Notes under the pieces: generated by a model | Databases searched by the model: none | What the model was told of the DNA's origin: nothing | Seen by the model: the letters and a program-made list of their open reading frames with translations, nothing else | Position numbers and translations under genes: made by a program | Shown: in pieces, positions 23,553 to 34,745 of the stretch | Position numbering within the stretch: position 1 is the stretch's first letter | Layout of the letters: each line of letters opens with the position of its first letter | Origin: Pegea sp. RAD2-039 | Taxonomy: Eukaryota; Chordata; Thaliacea; Salpida; Salpidae | Length of the DNA: 64,000 nt | Reading direction: 5' to 3' | NCBI GenBank assembly: GCA_034620365.1 | Contig: JAQGEQ010000283.1 | Location: forward strand, 372,001-436,000

Positions 23553-26500
23553 ATGTTAAAGGAAAAAAGCTTTCATAGCTGTGAAATTACTTGATAAATA
23601 TTTCTCTGCTTTACCAATTTCATTCAATCTAGTATTTGTCTGGAGGAAAGTATTTTTGTAAACTTTTATTTTTCTCTAAAAGTTTCATTTATTAAAAATT
23701 TTGAGACAAACTTTATTTCTTTGACATTAGTCTTATAGAAGACTATAACTTACTGATAGTTGCATAAAACTTTTGTTGTAAGTTCAAAGTGTGTGAGCTA
23801 GACTATTTATCTAACAGATCTAAGAATACAAAAATTATAATTTTACAAAATATGAAATAAAACTATTATAGTGTCAGCTTTTTTACTTTTTTTTAAACCT
23901 TACACTTAGTTAAAAAACTAATCTGATACTAATTTCTAGGTTTTTTTAGGGTTTTTAATTCAGTGAAACAATCTGTTAGCTAATTTTGATCAACTTAAAT
24001 TGTTTATCAGAACTAAAATAACTAAGCAGTGCAATTATCAAAGATACTGATGATGTAATATCTAATATAGAACTTTTACTTCTGCAAACATCTTAGATAC
24101 AGAACTCAACTTAATACTTTCTTTTTTAATTTAGTGAATTACTGAGTTGGAAAACTATACAAGAACATAGCCTGAAGCAATGCAAAGTTTTTAAAGTTAT
24201 TTATCATCAGCGACGTCTAGCGTCAGCTTTTACGACTAAAACAATTAATATTAAAACATCGTTAAATAAATTGTTCTAATTTTACAGAAAAGTGGTTTTA
24301 GTTACACAAAATATATAATTTTAGATTTGAATTAGTTTTTAAAAATTAAACTAAGTTCTTATAACATATATAATAATGATAGAACATACAAGAAGAAAGA
24401 ATAAATACAAGAAGAATACTAATAAGAATAATATTTAGAAAAAAAATAAGGATAGAAACAAGAAGAACATTTACTTATGATAAGATATACAAACAACTTA
24501 AAAAATTTAAATTATGATAAGATTTGTAGGAAAATAAAATCAAATACTGATTAATATTAAAGACTAAAAAATATAAATCAAAATTATCCTTCTCTTTTTA
24601 TACATTGTAAGTATTTGTAAGTTTTTATCAAACCTAGCATTAAAATTAATAAGCTTAATAAAACATTTAAAATAATTTTAACAAAATCATAACATCGAAT
24701 ATATTGACTAAATTCTCAAATAATTTTATAAATAGAAATCAGTGAACCAGAACCTTTGCAGTTTGTGGCGACGATTTGTTTGATAAAGTAAAATACTGAA
24801 AAGAAAGATTAATATTTTGATATAACAGCTAAATAAAGAGATAAGATAATTCAAATAAAATTATCATTAATAACCAAAATATTAACAAACTAAAATGATA
24901 CTTTCTTTAAGGGTATTAATTGAAATTAAAAGAATATGAAATTTATTGGCTGGTTAATAAATTTATACATGTCTACAAGTTGTCTATTTCAAATTCTTGC
25001 GCGTTTTCAACACCTAATACGTCTACTGTTCCATAATAATTCTTTTACTATCATCTCTTTCGATTTAATAATTGTCAAAACAAAAGTTAATTTTAATAAT
25101 TACTTTCTCTTTTATAACTTTGATTTATTTAGAACTCTTACAAAATGTTTTCCTTTGAGAACAATTTTAAATTACTTTTTTTACTTAGTTAAATTAATTT
25201 TCTACAAAAAGTTTATCGAAGACTAGAAAGAAAAAAACTTTTATAAAACAACTAAGTGAAATAATAAATTTATTACAAATATACTAATGGTAGTCTACCA
25301 ATATTACGATTATTATCAAATTTAAAGGTTTTATTAACAACAAGAGTTGAAAATAATATATTTTCAGAAATTCAAATTTTTATAAAGTTAATCGACAGAT
25401 TGTCGATTTCAAAATATTGCTAGTGTGGAGGTAAATTGGCTGAGCAATTTGTTGAACTAAAAAATAGTTCTTTGTTTTATTAATTTCTTTTGATCTAGTA
25501 TTTGTCAGGAGGAAAGTACTTTTTCAAACTTTTCTTTTTCTCTATAAGTTTGATTTATTAAAAACTGTTAGACAAACTTTATTTCTCTGACATCAATCTT
25601 ATAGAAGACTGTATCTTATTTCTAGGTGCAAAATACTTTTGAGTTTAAACTTTTTCAAGTAATTCGTTAAAACTAAACATATTTTTTATATAAAGATATT
25701 TGTATTAGTTTGAATAACATTTTTACAAATATTAAAAAATAAAGTCTTTCAAGTTCAAAGTCTTAGACTATTTATCCAACAGATCTAAGGAGAAATTTAC
25801 AATTTTACAAAATATGAAAATAAAATTATTACAGCGACATGTTGTGGCTGAAAAATAAATATTAAAATCTAATTTTATTTGACAATATTTTTTGATTTAG
25901 AGTCTAATAAAAGAAATTCCAATATAAGTGAGACAAACTGCAAATAAATTGTTAAGGTCAGTTTTTATCTGACTCTTAATTAATTGACATGGTAGAATTT
26001 GTTAGATAATATTTTTCTTTGATCTTACTAATGTTATTCTAAACTTATTTAAGTATTTTAGGAAAACAGTTGATTAATTTTAGTTTTATAATTATTATAT
26101 AATATTATATACTTAGATAATATTTATATAATTATATACTAGTAGTGAATTATACTTTGCATTATTTGAATATTTTGGAAAATAATATTTTTTTGATTAC
26201 GTCACACATAACGTTTTCAAACACAATTTTTTTGTGATGAATTTTTGAAACTAGTTCAAGCTTCAAATTTTAGTAATGAAGAATTGTCTTTAAGTATAAA
26301 TAAAGAAATCAAAATATTTTTATTTTATAATCTATAAGTTGAAATAAAAGAATTCAGTTTAAAATCACTTAAATGTATTCATTATGAGAACATGCAGAAA
26401 ATATTTTGGAATGTAAAATTTTTCTTATTTATTTTTGAAATATTTTCATATTGAGATGAATTTTTCCAATCAATCGAGCTGCAATTTATGAGTAAAATAT

Positions 26501-27001
26501 ACAATACAAGTTTTTTTCAATATTACTTGAATGCAATTAAATGAATGTAATTACTTTAAAAAAACATTCTTTATTAGACAAAGTAATTTAAATTTTTAAG
26601 AAATTAGGCAAATTTTTCAACAATGAGAAGAATTTATTTAAACTTTGGAATTTTAATTTAGCAGCTTTTAGATTGTTAATTATATAAATTCTTATCATTG
26701 ATATGCTATCTGTCAAAAATCAATAAATTGAAATTATTCCAACACCATTTGGAAAACTCATTGCTGTTTCAAATAACTTTTCAATTAATGTTACAGCTTT
26801 TTTAGGTTTGTGTGTATGATTAATAAACTTAGGAACTATCAACGTAAGCCACAAAATTATTTGTTTCAATAAAATGAATAAATTTCATTTTTCTGCTTCC
26901 ATGAATGCTGTTGAAAATAATAGGAATACATTTTCTTTAAATCTAATAATTTTTTTTATTGTTTAGCAATAAAACCTTCTTGTAATATATAGTGACCGTT
27001 T
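23551..27001 (+). repeat. Delta block, forward copy
   Basis: About 3.4 kb whose reverse complement occurs at 45411-48430 and 57871-61375. It contains two diverged direct sub-repeats (around 23600-23850 and 25490-25800: GTATTTGTC-GGAGGAAAGTA, then AGACTATTTATC-AACAGATCTAAG). It also holds a 96-codon ORF and a palindromic ATCGACAGATTGTCGAT at 25391-25407. At the left it is cut by the CAA satellite, and at the right it joins a gene-less 3'-flank duplicon at about 26999. Confidence 0.75.
24936..25226 (+). CDS. Hypothetical 96-aa ORF of the delta block, copy 1
   Basis: Unrecognised product, MKFIGWLINLYMSTSCLF..., hydrophobic and aromatic-rich. The same frame is intact at 47057-47347 and 59699-59989 (both minus), and a roughly 60% identical 88-residue version lies at 61596-61862. 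The first few residues could form a short hydrophobic segment, but there is no clear signal peptide or cleavage motif. The copies differ at about one residue in ten without an obvious excess of silent changes, and no promoter or splice context is visible. It may be a non-coding repeat that is open because of its composition. Confidence 0.3.
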   Translation: MKFIGWLINLYMSTSCLFQILARFQHLIRLLFHNNSFTIISFDLIIVKTKVNFNNYFLFYNFDLFRTLTKCFPLRTILNYFFYLVKLIFYKKFIED

Positions 27002-28560
27002 GAGCTGTTTTTATTTTATTAATATTTGTTTTATTGATCAAATGTTGTATGTTACAGTAAATAATAATGATTTGAAAAGTTATTTTTTATTCTATTGTTT
27101 GTGATCGGCGGTGTGTATTTTTTTTTGTAAACGAACTATATCTTCGCTCTTATTCCAACTTTTTTTAAAGCCACACGTATTTTATTGTACTTTATTTATT
27201 ATCAAAAAGCTACTGTATTTAGATTTAAATTTCTGAGTTAATCAATGCTGTGCAAACTGCTGATAGATTTTAGTTTTTGTTAAAAAATCCGTTTAAAACT
27301 TTTTAAATTTCTGCAACTTATTACTTTTTGCAATTTGTTTTTATTTTTTAAATTGAAACTTCAGTTTTTAGTAGATACTCAAAATAATTTCATGAAAATA
27401 AAGTTTTAATTCATAAAATCTCTTTTTTCAAACTTAATGCTATTTTGTTTATCATTTCATTTTAGAAATAAATACATTTTGATAAATCATATTGCATCAT
27501 AATTAATCCCTTCTGCTATAGCACTAAGCCGTTTATTACCCGAATGGTCAAAACTAACTTAAAAGATTGAATTGATGAAAAATTGAAATAATTATCTAAT
27601 TTTCTTAAACTTTGTTAGCAAGCCAGTTATTACTTCAGAAAAAGAAATACTTGCTTAATGCTTGCCAGTAAGTTCAGTTTAAACTATTTTATAATAGTAT
27701 TATTTTAATTTGTCAATTTAGATTTAATAATATTCTTTTATTCTTAAATTACTTTCAGTATATCTAAACACAAATACATTTTCCACTGAATTACTTTCAG
27801 CAAAAAAGATAAAACCAAAACATCTAACTTTAGATTGCCGATGTCTTTAAATAATGCAATCTACAAATTCACCGAATTTGTTGACAAAGTCTCTTAGTTT
27901 ATCTTTAAAATAAGTTTTTTAATAATCAGCACAAGTTTGTGGATGACGTAAAAAAACCATTATGTAGAATTTAATTCATAAAAAAATGTTTCAAAAATAC
28001 TTCAGTTTATTATTTACAATATTAGAAAACTGGATATTTCATTAGATAAACGAAAAGATGATTTAACACATCTATCCACACGATATCTTAGCCAAAAATC
28101 ATAATGTTTATAATAAACATTATAAATTATGTATATAATAATTAACATTTTGACTGGAAAGAATAATCATATATATTATTTAAATGTTATAGCAATTTTT
28201 TAACGTTTTTGAAACGTTTTTTCACAATATTTTTAAAAGCATTTTTCAAATATATTTAAGAAAATGTGTGGAAATTCTGGAGGTGTATTTAGAAAAAACA
28301 ACTTTGAAATTTAAAAACTTAAATTAGTAATTTAAATTTGAAGTAAAAATTTTTTGTTTAAATGATTTAAACCTAAATACACAAACTCAAATTGAAAACT
28401 TGATACTACGATGAAAGATTGTTTAAAAACTATGTTTTCGAATGGTGTCATCCTGGAGTCGTTTTGTTTTTTTGTTGGTATTAGTAACTTTTAACAATTG
28501 TTTTTATTATTTATTATTTAGAATCAGTTATATTTAACATTATTTGTTGTGCTTAGTATG
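26999..28560 (+). repeat. 3'-flank duplicon, orphan copy without a gene
   Basis: This matches 1445-3040 downstream of ZNF-A almost from end to end, including the distal module (28190-28560). It lacks the finger array and the first 180 bases. It is joined directly to the end of the delta block. No gene is seen. Confidence 0.75.
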
Positions 28561-28755
28561 ATCATTGAAATAATTTAACTCCTTTTGCTTGTTTCAAATT
28601 CTTTATTCTAAAACAAATATTATCTCATAAGATTAATCTACCTTTGGAACATATTCCTTATGGTTACTAAATCAATGCTTTGCTTAAACAATTTAATTTT
28701 TTATCATTTGAGAAAAATCAATTTCAGTTTACCTCATTGATAATCAATCAAGGAT

Positions 28756-28830
28756 AACTTTATTCTCTGGTTCCATCACAAGTTGGTTACTGTTATCAAG
28801 CAAGGTAGGTAATTTAGACCTCTCCTTAAT
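28756..28830 (-). mobile_element. LINE scrap
   Basis: The sequence CTCTGGTTCCATCACAAG and its neighbours match the LINE at 3245-3315 (RT N-terminal region, minus strand). It is too short to translate usefully. Confidence 0.55.
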
Positions 28831-29194
28831 CTTTTAACTAAAAATTGTATTACATGACATGTTTTAAAAAATCATTTTAAATATTCTTGCAATACAAAAA
28901 GTAAAAGTTTTTAATTAATTATCTACTTCAAACCAAGAGATGGTTTGTATTCTTCTAATACCATTTGGAAAGATCTCGTAACATATATTTAAAACATAAA
29001 ATGGATTAAAACTGTTCTGTAATTAAGTGTAGTGTTTCGGGTACCCCCTTACATAAGAATAATGATATTTTTCATCTAAATTTGTAAGACTCTTCGTTTG
29101 GTCAGAGTTATGTTAAAGTATGGCAATAAAAGTAGTAAGAGGGAGGAAGTACTTTTTCTTAAAAGTAAAGTAGGGATCTGATCAAGGGTGTTTG
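28831..29194. other. Spacer with a possible THAP-like remnant
   Basis: At 29010-29084 (+) the frame reads NCSVIKCSVSGTPLHKNN followed by DIFHLNL, then a stop. The C-X3-C start and the basic TPLHKN...FH pattern resemble the opening of a THAP zinc-binding domain. No conserved later residues (the C-X2-H pair or AVPTIF box) can be seen. The segment 28896-28995 recurs at 29449-29540. No intact gene. Confidence 0.25.
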
Positions 29195-29417
29195 AAACTG
29201 ATGATTTCAAGGAATAAATAGCACTATCTACCATATTGACCGTTTAGAGAAGATTTATCATATCCTAGACATCTTTAACATTTTTAGAGTAGGAAACAGA
29301 AGTAGTATTGCCATTATCAGTAATAAAAACGCTATTAAAGTAATTGTGTAGTAATTTAACTTTACTCTCTGGTTCCATCACAAGTTGGTTACTAATATCA
29401 AGCAAGGTAGGTACTTG
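29195..29417 (-). mobile_element. LINE fragment, second copy
   Basis: This corresponds to 3090-3290 of the larger LINE fragment: shared ACCATATTGAC, AGTATTGCCAT and AAAACGCTATTAAA in the same order. It is decayed and without an open frame. Confidence 0.65.
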
Positions 29418-29708
29418 TTGTAGAACTTCATTTTAAACATTGTTGATAGATAAAAAAGTAAAAGTTTTTAAATATTCAATTACTTCAAACCAAGAGATGG
29501 TTAATACTTTGCTAATACCATAAGTTGGAATCTGTTAACATATATTTTTAGCTAAATGAATGTAAACTGAAAAGTTGATTACTAGTTGATTGAGCTTAGT
29601 AAGTACTTTAACTAAGTCATTTTCTATCAAGTGTTATCGAAATAACATGTGTTACATATTTTACATTCTATTTTTTTGACTAAATATATGTTATTTGTGA
29701 AAATGTTT

Positions 29709-29748
29709 GTTAGCGAGAGGTGCTCTCTTCAGGCACCCTCCTTCGCAT
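29709..29748 (+). mobile_element. SINE tail fragment
   Basis: It reads GTTAGCGAGAGGTGCTCTCT then AGGCACCCTCCTTCGCAT, the tail domain of the SINE 160 bp further on. GGTGC/GCACC form a small stem. The head is absent. Confidence 0.65.
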
Positions 29749-29870
29749 TTTTTGTAATAAATGAAAAGAAAAAAATGTTGAAACAAATTTAAGCTTTTCT
29801 TAGAATTAAATTAAGTGATGACTCCTTTAGCAAAGTTCGGCATCTTGACAATAATTATTTACTTAAAAAA

Positions 29871-30045
29871 GATCCTGCCTGGTGGCGAGGCGGTTTTACA
29901 CCCAACTTCTAGCTAGAAAGTACCGGGTTCGACCCCAGGTGGAGACATATTTATATAATCCTGAGAAAAACCAAAAAAACTCGTGAGCTTGTGTGTTAGC
30001 GAGATGTGCTCTCCTTAGGCACCCTCCTTCGCATTTAAATAAATG
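29871..30045 (+). mobile_element. tRNA-derived SINE, near complete
   Basis: The head (29871-29947) is tRNA-like, with an A-box-like TGGTGGCGAGGCGG at 29880-29893 and a good B box GGTTCGACCCC at 29926-29936, as in an RNA polymerase III internal promoter. A middle part follows, then a tail domain at 29995-30034 (GTTAGCGAGATGTGCTCTCC...GGCACCCTCCTTCGCAT) shared with fragments at 21048, 29709 and 38699. It is the only GC-rich short element nearby. It ends in an A-rich stretch, and the LINE partner is unknown. Confidence 0.7.
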
Positions 30046-30489
30046 AAAAATTTATCTGCTAAAAATGATATTGCTTTACTAATTCGAAAACTGCTTCCAG
30101 TTTTATTACAAATATCCTTTGAAGCTGGTTAATAATGGTTAGTAACTCTAAAAAGGCTTTTTAATACTAAAGGCTCTAATAAGTCTTAAGAGGATTGCAA
30201 AAACCACTGCTCATTTTGAACGAAAGCTAATTTTTAATTTTATTATTTAAAATAAATTTTATTAATTGAAATTTCGAAGATGATATTCAGATCTTTTTTT
30301 AGAAACATTTTTTATATTACTTTCATTCATTTGCTGATAAAAGGTTTAAATATCCGTAGTAAACAAATCAATGAAAAAGTTGTTTCTAAGTTTTTTTATC
30401 AATTCTTTTTCATCTATACTTTTAACTTTTTACTACGATTTTGTTATTCAATCTTTTCTTTCAATTTTGAAAACTTTTAGTCAACCCGT
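30046..30489. other. AT-rich spacer
   Basis: An open frame at 30280-30480 is Phe/Ile-rich, has no second copy and no family resemblance, and looks compositional. Nothing else is seen. Confidence 0.45.
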
Positions 30490-33347
30490 GAATCTCAGAT
30501 CACAGTTTCTGATTTAACTTTTGTCAGAAACTTCAAACGACGAGATAAAGGCGACTCATCTAACTTCTTTTTGAAATGTTTATTATTTTGTTGTATTTTT
30601 AACACGTTTTATTTGTACAAAAACAAATAAAGTAGAACTTTTTTTTCTATCAAATAGCAAAAATAATTTTACTTAAATGAAATATAACTCAAAAATGAAG
30701 GCTATTAGCTAAGTGTATCAACTACATTTATATAAAAAGTTGCTCTGCTTTAACTTTACCTATTAATGAAACTATAACTGATGTATACAGTTTAAGTTAT
30801 TAGATAAAACAAACGAAAATTGACAAAATTATATATTTCTTTTTAAGAACATCAAAATATTTGATAACATAATTTTGTAGCCTATAGTTGTCGTAAGAGC
30901 AAATTATTGTACTTTGTAGTTCATTTAAAAACAAAATAACTTAAAACGCCTGTGATAAAGAGAGCTTTGAAGTAATTCTTTCTAACTTGAAGGAAGCTTA
31001 TATACAAATTTATCTAAAAATCAATTAATATAATATGATCTTTGCGTAATCATTTTGTGCCGGTTTGTGTAACCTTACCACTTATGCAGTTTTTCCGAAG
31101 CTTCTTTTAGTCACAGTTAGATTTTACAACTTTCGTTTCTTAGTAATCTAGACTTTTTTTATTGACATTACTTTTTTGATTTTAGAAATTGGTTGTAGAT
31201 TTCTGGTTTTATTTAATGTAGATTTAATATAATAAACCATATAAAAAAATTGGTTGATATATTAAAATTATTATATATAATATGCTGTATGAAATCAAAT
31301 CATCTCCAATAGTACTAGTCCATAACATACCCGATTGGTCTTTTGAAATAAACATCTTAAGAATTAACATATTGAGTTGCTTAAACAGTTTGAATTGCTT
31401 TCCTTATTTTGTAACTTTATACGTGAAACAGGAGAACTAATAAATGCTAATTTGTTACCAGTCCATTTTAATCGAATCGATGAAATTGCTTTAAATTGCT
31501 AGAATGTTTTTGAACCGTTTTGTTTCATTACTTAAACGTCAGATTTGTTTGTATTTTTAGTTCCTATTATTTCACACATATATTTCTTCACAAATTAATA
31601 CAGGATTTGTACATTTTATTGTCAGAATTTTTTTATTTTTCTGTAGATCCTTTTGAGCGTTTGTGACTTTTGATGGTTTTTCATCTTTAAATCTCGAGCA
31701 ACGGAATAAGTTGCTTAATGAGATAGAATGATTTTCCTTTTTTATATTCATTCTTATATTCTAGTTTTCTTAATCTAATTTCAATACATCATAGGTACTG
31801 ATAAATGTTGATTTGTTACAATGATGGTTTTATGAATGATTTTAAAGTAATAATTGAGAATTGATAAATCTTCACAAAAAAAAATTACAAAAAACAACGG
31901 TACAAAATGTGCGATGTGTATCTCAAAAAACTATAAAATAATAAAATTTGAAAGAGTATATCAAATTTGAGGTAAAAATTTTTATTTAATTTTTCTAATT
32001 TAAAAATACTAACTCACATTGTAAGACTTTATACCAAGATTAACAATTGTTTAAAATTCACTCTTTGTGAAGGTATCTGTCTTAAGACATTTTGGCTGTT
32101 TTGTTGGTATTTAAGCAACTTTAATTATTAATAAATAAAATGTTTTTATAATTTATAGTAAATAAGATTTAGTGGTAAATTCTTCATTCCAAACAAATGT
32201 TATTTCATAAGACTTTTTCATAAGATTATTTCAACTAAGGAATAATATCTTTATAGTTATAATCAGTTACTGCATCGATGGTTTGGTTAGGTGTTTTGGT
32301 TTGTTGTGATAATTAGAGTTCCATTTAAATTAGCAACTTAATGGTTGGTTCGATAATTAGAATTACCAAGAGCTGAAATGGATCTACAGTTATGTATCTA
32401 ACGCAGAAGTAGTAAACCGAAAAGCTTAAAACACTCTAGCAACTTGCTTACAAAAATATTAATCGTAAAGTTTGAAATTAATACAGTAGTAACCGATAAG
32501 AAAATATTAGTTTTTCTGCCGTACTTCTGAAGTTATAAAATTATAAAATAATTTAAACTATTTAAAAAACTCAATCTGTTAATTTTGATCTAACTATTTG
32601 GGTAAGAAATAGTCAAGTTTTATAGAAGATGATTTATTTATGATGATGTAATTGTCGATAATAAGAAATGTTAAAAAACTTCATTTTCTAAATTTATAGT
32701 ATGAAAAGGATAATAACGTTTATTGTTATTATCTCTAACAAGCATTTCAAGAATGGAAATAGATTTTAAGATTTCAAAAATTAGTTCTCATAAAAATTGC
32801 AATAATTACTAAAAACTGTAGTTTTACTTTCATAATAAAAACAAAACACAAAATTAATCAGTTATGCAAACATGTAAGGATTTAGGGGATCTTAAGAGAG
32901 TAACTAAAAAGTAACCACAATTTCGTATGTGCTTATCAACTAACATAATATAATTACTTTCAAAAACTTGTTGAAAAATAATAGAAGATGTTAACAAATA
33001 CTTAAAATACAAACTTTGAAAATTAAGGAATACAAACAAATTTTTTAATAGTTTACAAAAATAATTCACGAAAATAACAACATGAGAATACCAACTTTAA
33101 TTCAAAGTAAAATATTAAATTTAAAACCATTATTATGTATTGTAGACTTACACACTATTTCAATAATAGAGCAATCATTAAAATAGTTAATTAAAGCATA
33201 AATTGCAACAACCAGCCAAACAAAAAATCATTATTTTGTTTCCTTTAAACTCCAAGATCTTTATATAGTTAAGTTACTTTTTAGTTTAAAAATATTTTTA
33301 TTTATCCATACTTGAATTGTGAGTAAACATTTACCAGCAAAATGATT
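30490..33347 (-). repeat. 3' side of the ZNF-E segmental duplication
   Basis: This matches 14680-17380 downstream of ZNF-C in the same order. The 110 bases at 33225-33340 are not shared with ZNF-C. AATAAA on the minus strand (33297-33302), 46 bases past the stop, is a good polyadenylation signal. Confidence 0.7.
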
Positions 33348-34730
33348 TTACTTCTTCTGATTAAAATGAGTTCTTTTGTGGTATGAAAGACTGGAATTAC
33401 GAGCAAATTTCCTTCCACAAACAATACATTCATATGGCTTCTCACCAGTATGGGTTCTTTCATGACATAACAAATGGGTTTTTTGACTAAACTTTCTTTC
33501 ACAAACAATACATTCATATGGCTTCTCGCCAGTATGAGTTCTTTCATGATTTAAAAGACTGAAATTATGTGCAAATTTTCTTTCACAAACAATACATTCA
33601 TATGGCTTCTCACTAGTATGAGTTCTTTCATGACTTAAAAGATTAGATCTATGACTAAATCTTCTTCCACAAACAGCACATTCATATGGCTTCTCACCAG
33701 TATGAGTTCTTTCATGACTTAAAAGACTAGATCTTTGACTAAATTTTCTTTCACAAACAATGCATTCATATGGCTTCTCACCAGTATGGGTTCTTTCATG
33801 ACATAACAAATGGGTTTTTTGACTAAACTTTCTTTCACAAACAATACATTCATATGGCTTCTCGCCAGTATGAGTTCTTTCATGATTTAAAAGACTGAAA
33901 TTATGTGCAAATTTTCTTTCACAAACAATACATTCATATGGCTTCTCACCAGTATGAGTTCTTTCATGACTTAAAAGATTAGATCTTTGACTAAATTTTC
34001 TTTCACAAACAATGCATTCATATGGTTTCTCACCAGTATGAGTTCTTTCATGACATAACAAATGGGTTTTTCGACTAAACTTTCTTTCACAAACAATACA
34101 TTCATATGGCCTTTCACCAGTATGAGTTCTTTCATGACATAACAAATGGGTTTTTTGACTAAACTTTCTTTCACAAACAATACATTCATATGGCTTCTCG
34201 CCAGTATGAGTTCTTTCATGACTTAAAAGACTAGATCTTTGACTAAATTTTCTTTCACAAACAATGCATTCATATGGTTTCTCACCAGTATGAGTTCTTT
34301 CATGACATAACAAATGGGTTTTTCGACTAAACTTTCTTTCACAAACAATACATTCATATGGCTTCTTGCCAGTATGAGTTCTTTCATGATAAACAAGCTG
34401 AGATTTGAATTTAAATTTCTTGTTACAGTCTAAGCATTCATATTTGATTTTGAAATTAGATGATTGTTTGTTTTCTTCATTATTTTCTTTCCTTTTGAAT
34501 GCTGTTTTATGGCTGTTAGTCTCTTTATAATGGCAACTTGTAGTTGTTGGAATTTCTTTAGTGTTATTTAAACTAGTTTGATCTGCATGACTTTTATACA
34601 AGCTATATACTCCACCAGAAGTGTTTGCCAAAATTTTCTTTTCTGCAGTTTTCTTATTAAAACTTTTTTCATCATCATCTGATGACAGTTTTCTTTTTCG
34701 TGCAAAGTTGCTGCCGTGTATCAAGTTCAT
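33348..34730 (-). CDS. C2H2 zinc-finger protein ZNF-E, 13 fingers, intact
   Basis: The frame encodes 460 residues. The family N-terminus ([14 protein letters not shown], acidic patch, Ser/Asn/Lys linker) is followed by 13 C2H2 fingers. Fingers 5-8 (SRKTH, SQRSN, AHNFS, SQKTH) and 9-12 (SQRSS, SHRSN, AHNFS, SQKTH) form a repeated four-finger block with a 336-bp period. Linkers vary once each to HTGKKP, HTGERP and HTSEKP. The C-terminus [10 protein letters not shown] matches the end of ZNF-C and the relic end in the other clade. The ATG complement is 34728-34730; the frame stays open 15 codons upstream, across the splice acceptor (AG complement at 34746-34747), so the ATG is the better start. 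Open throughout; probable nuclear DNA-binding protein with unknown target. Confidence 0.9.
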   Translation of the reverse strand: MNLIHGSNFARKRKLSSDDDEKSFNKKTAEKKILANTSGGVYSLYKSHADQTSLNNTKEIPTTTSCHYKETNSHKTAFKRKENNEENKQSSNFKIKYECLDCNKKFKFKSQLVYHERTHTGKKPYECIVCERKFSRKTHLLCHERTHTGEKPYECIVCERKFSQRSSLLSHERTHTGEKPYECIVCERKFSQKTHLLCHERTHTGERPYECIVCERKFSRKTHLLCHERTHTGEKPYECIVCERKFSQRSNLLSHERTHTGEKPYECIVCERKFAHNFSLLNHERTHTGEKPYECIVCERKFSQKTHLLCHERTHTGEKPYECIVCERKFSQRSSLLSHERTHTGEKPYECAVCGRRFSHRSNLLSHERTHTSEKPYECIVCERKFAHNFSLLNHERTHTGEKPYECIVCERKFSQKTHLLCHERTHTGEKPYECIVCGRKFARNSSLSYHKRTHFNQKK

Positions 34731-34745
34731 TTTCAAGTTAATAGG

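Noticed and set aside
29871-29947. A functional tRNA gene
   Set aside because: The A and B boxes are there, but the cloverleaf is poor and the sequence continues into a SINE tail present elsewhere without the head.
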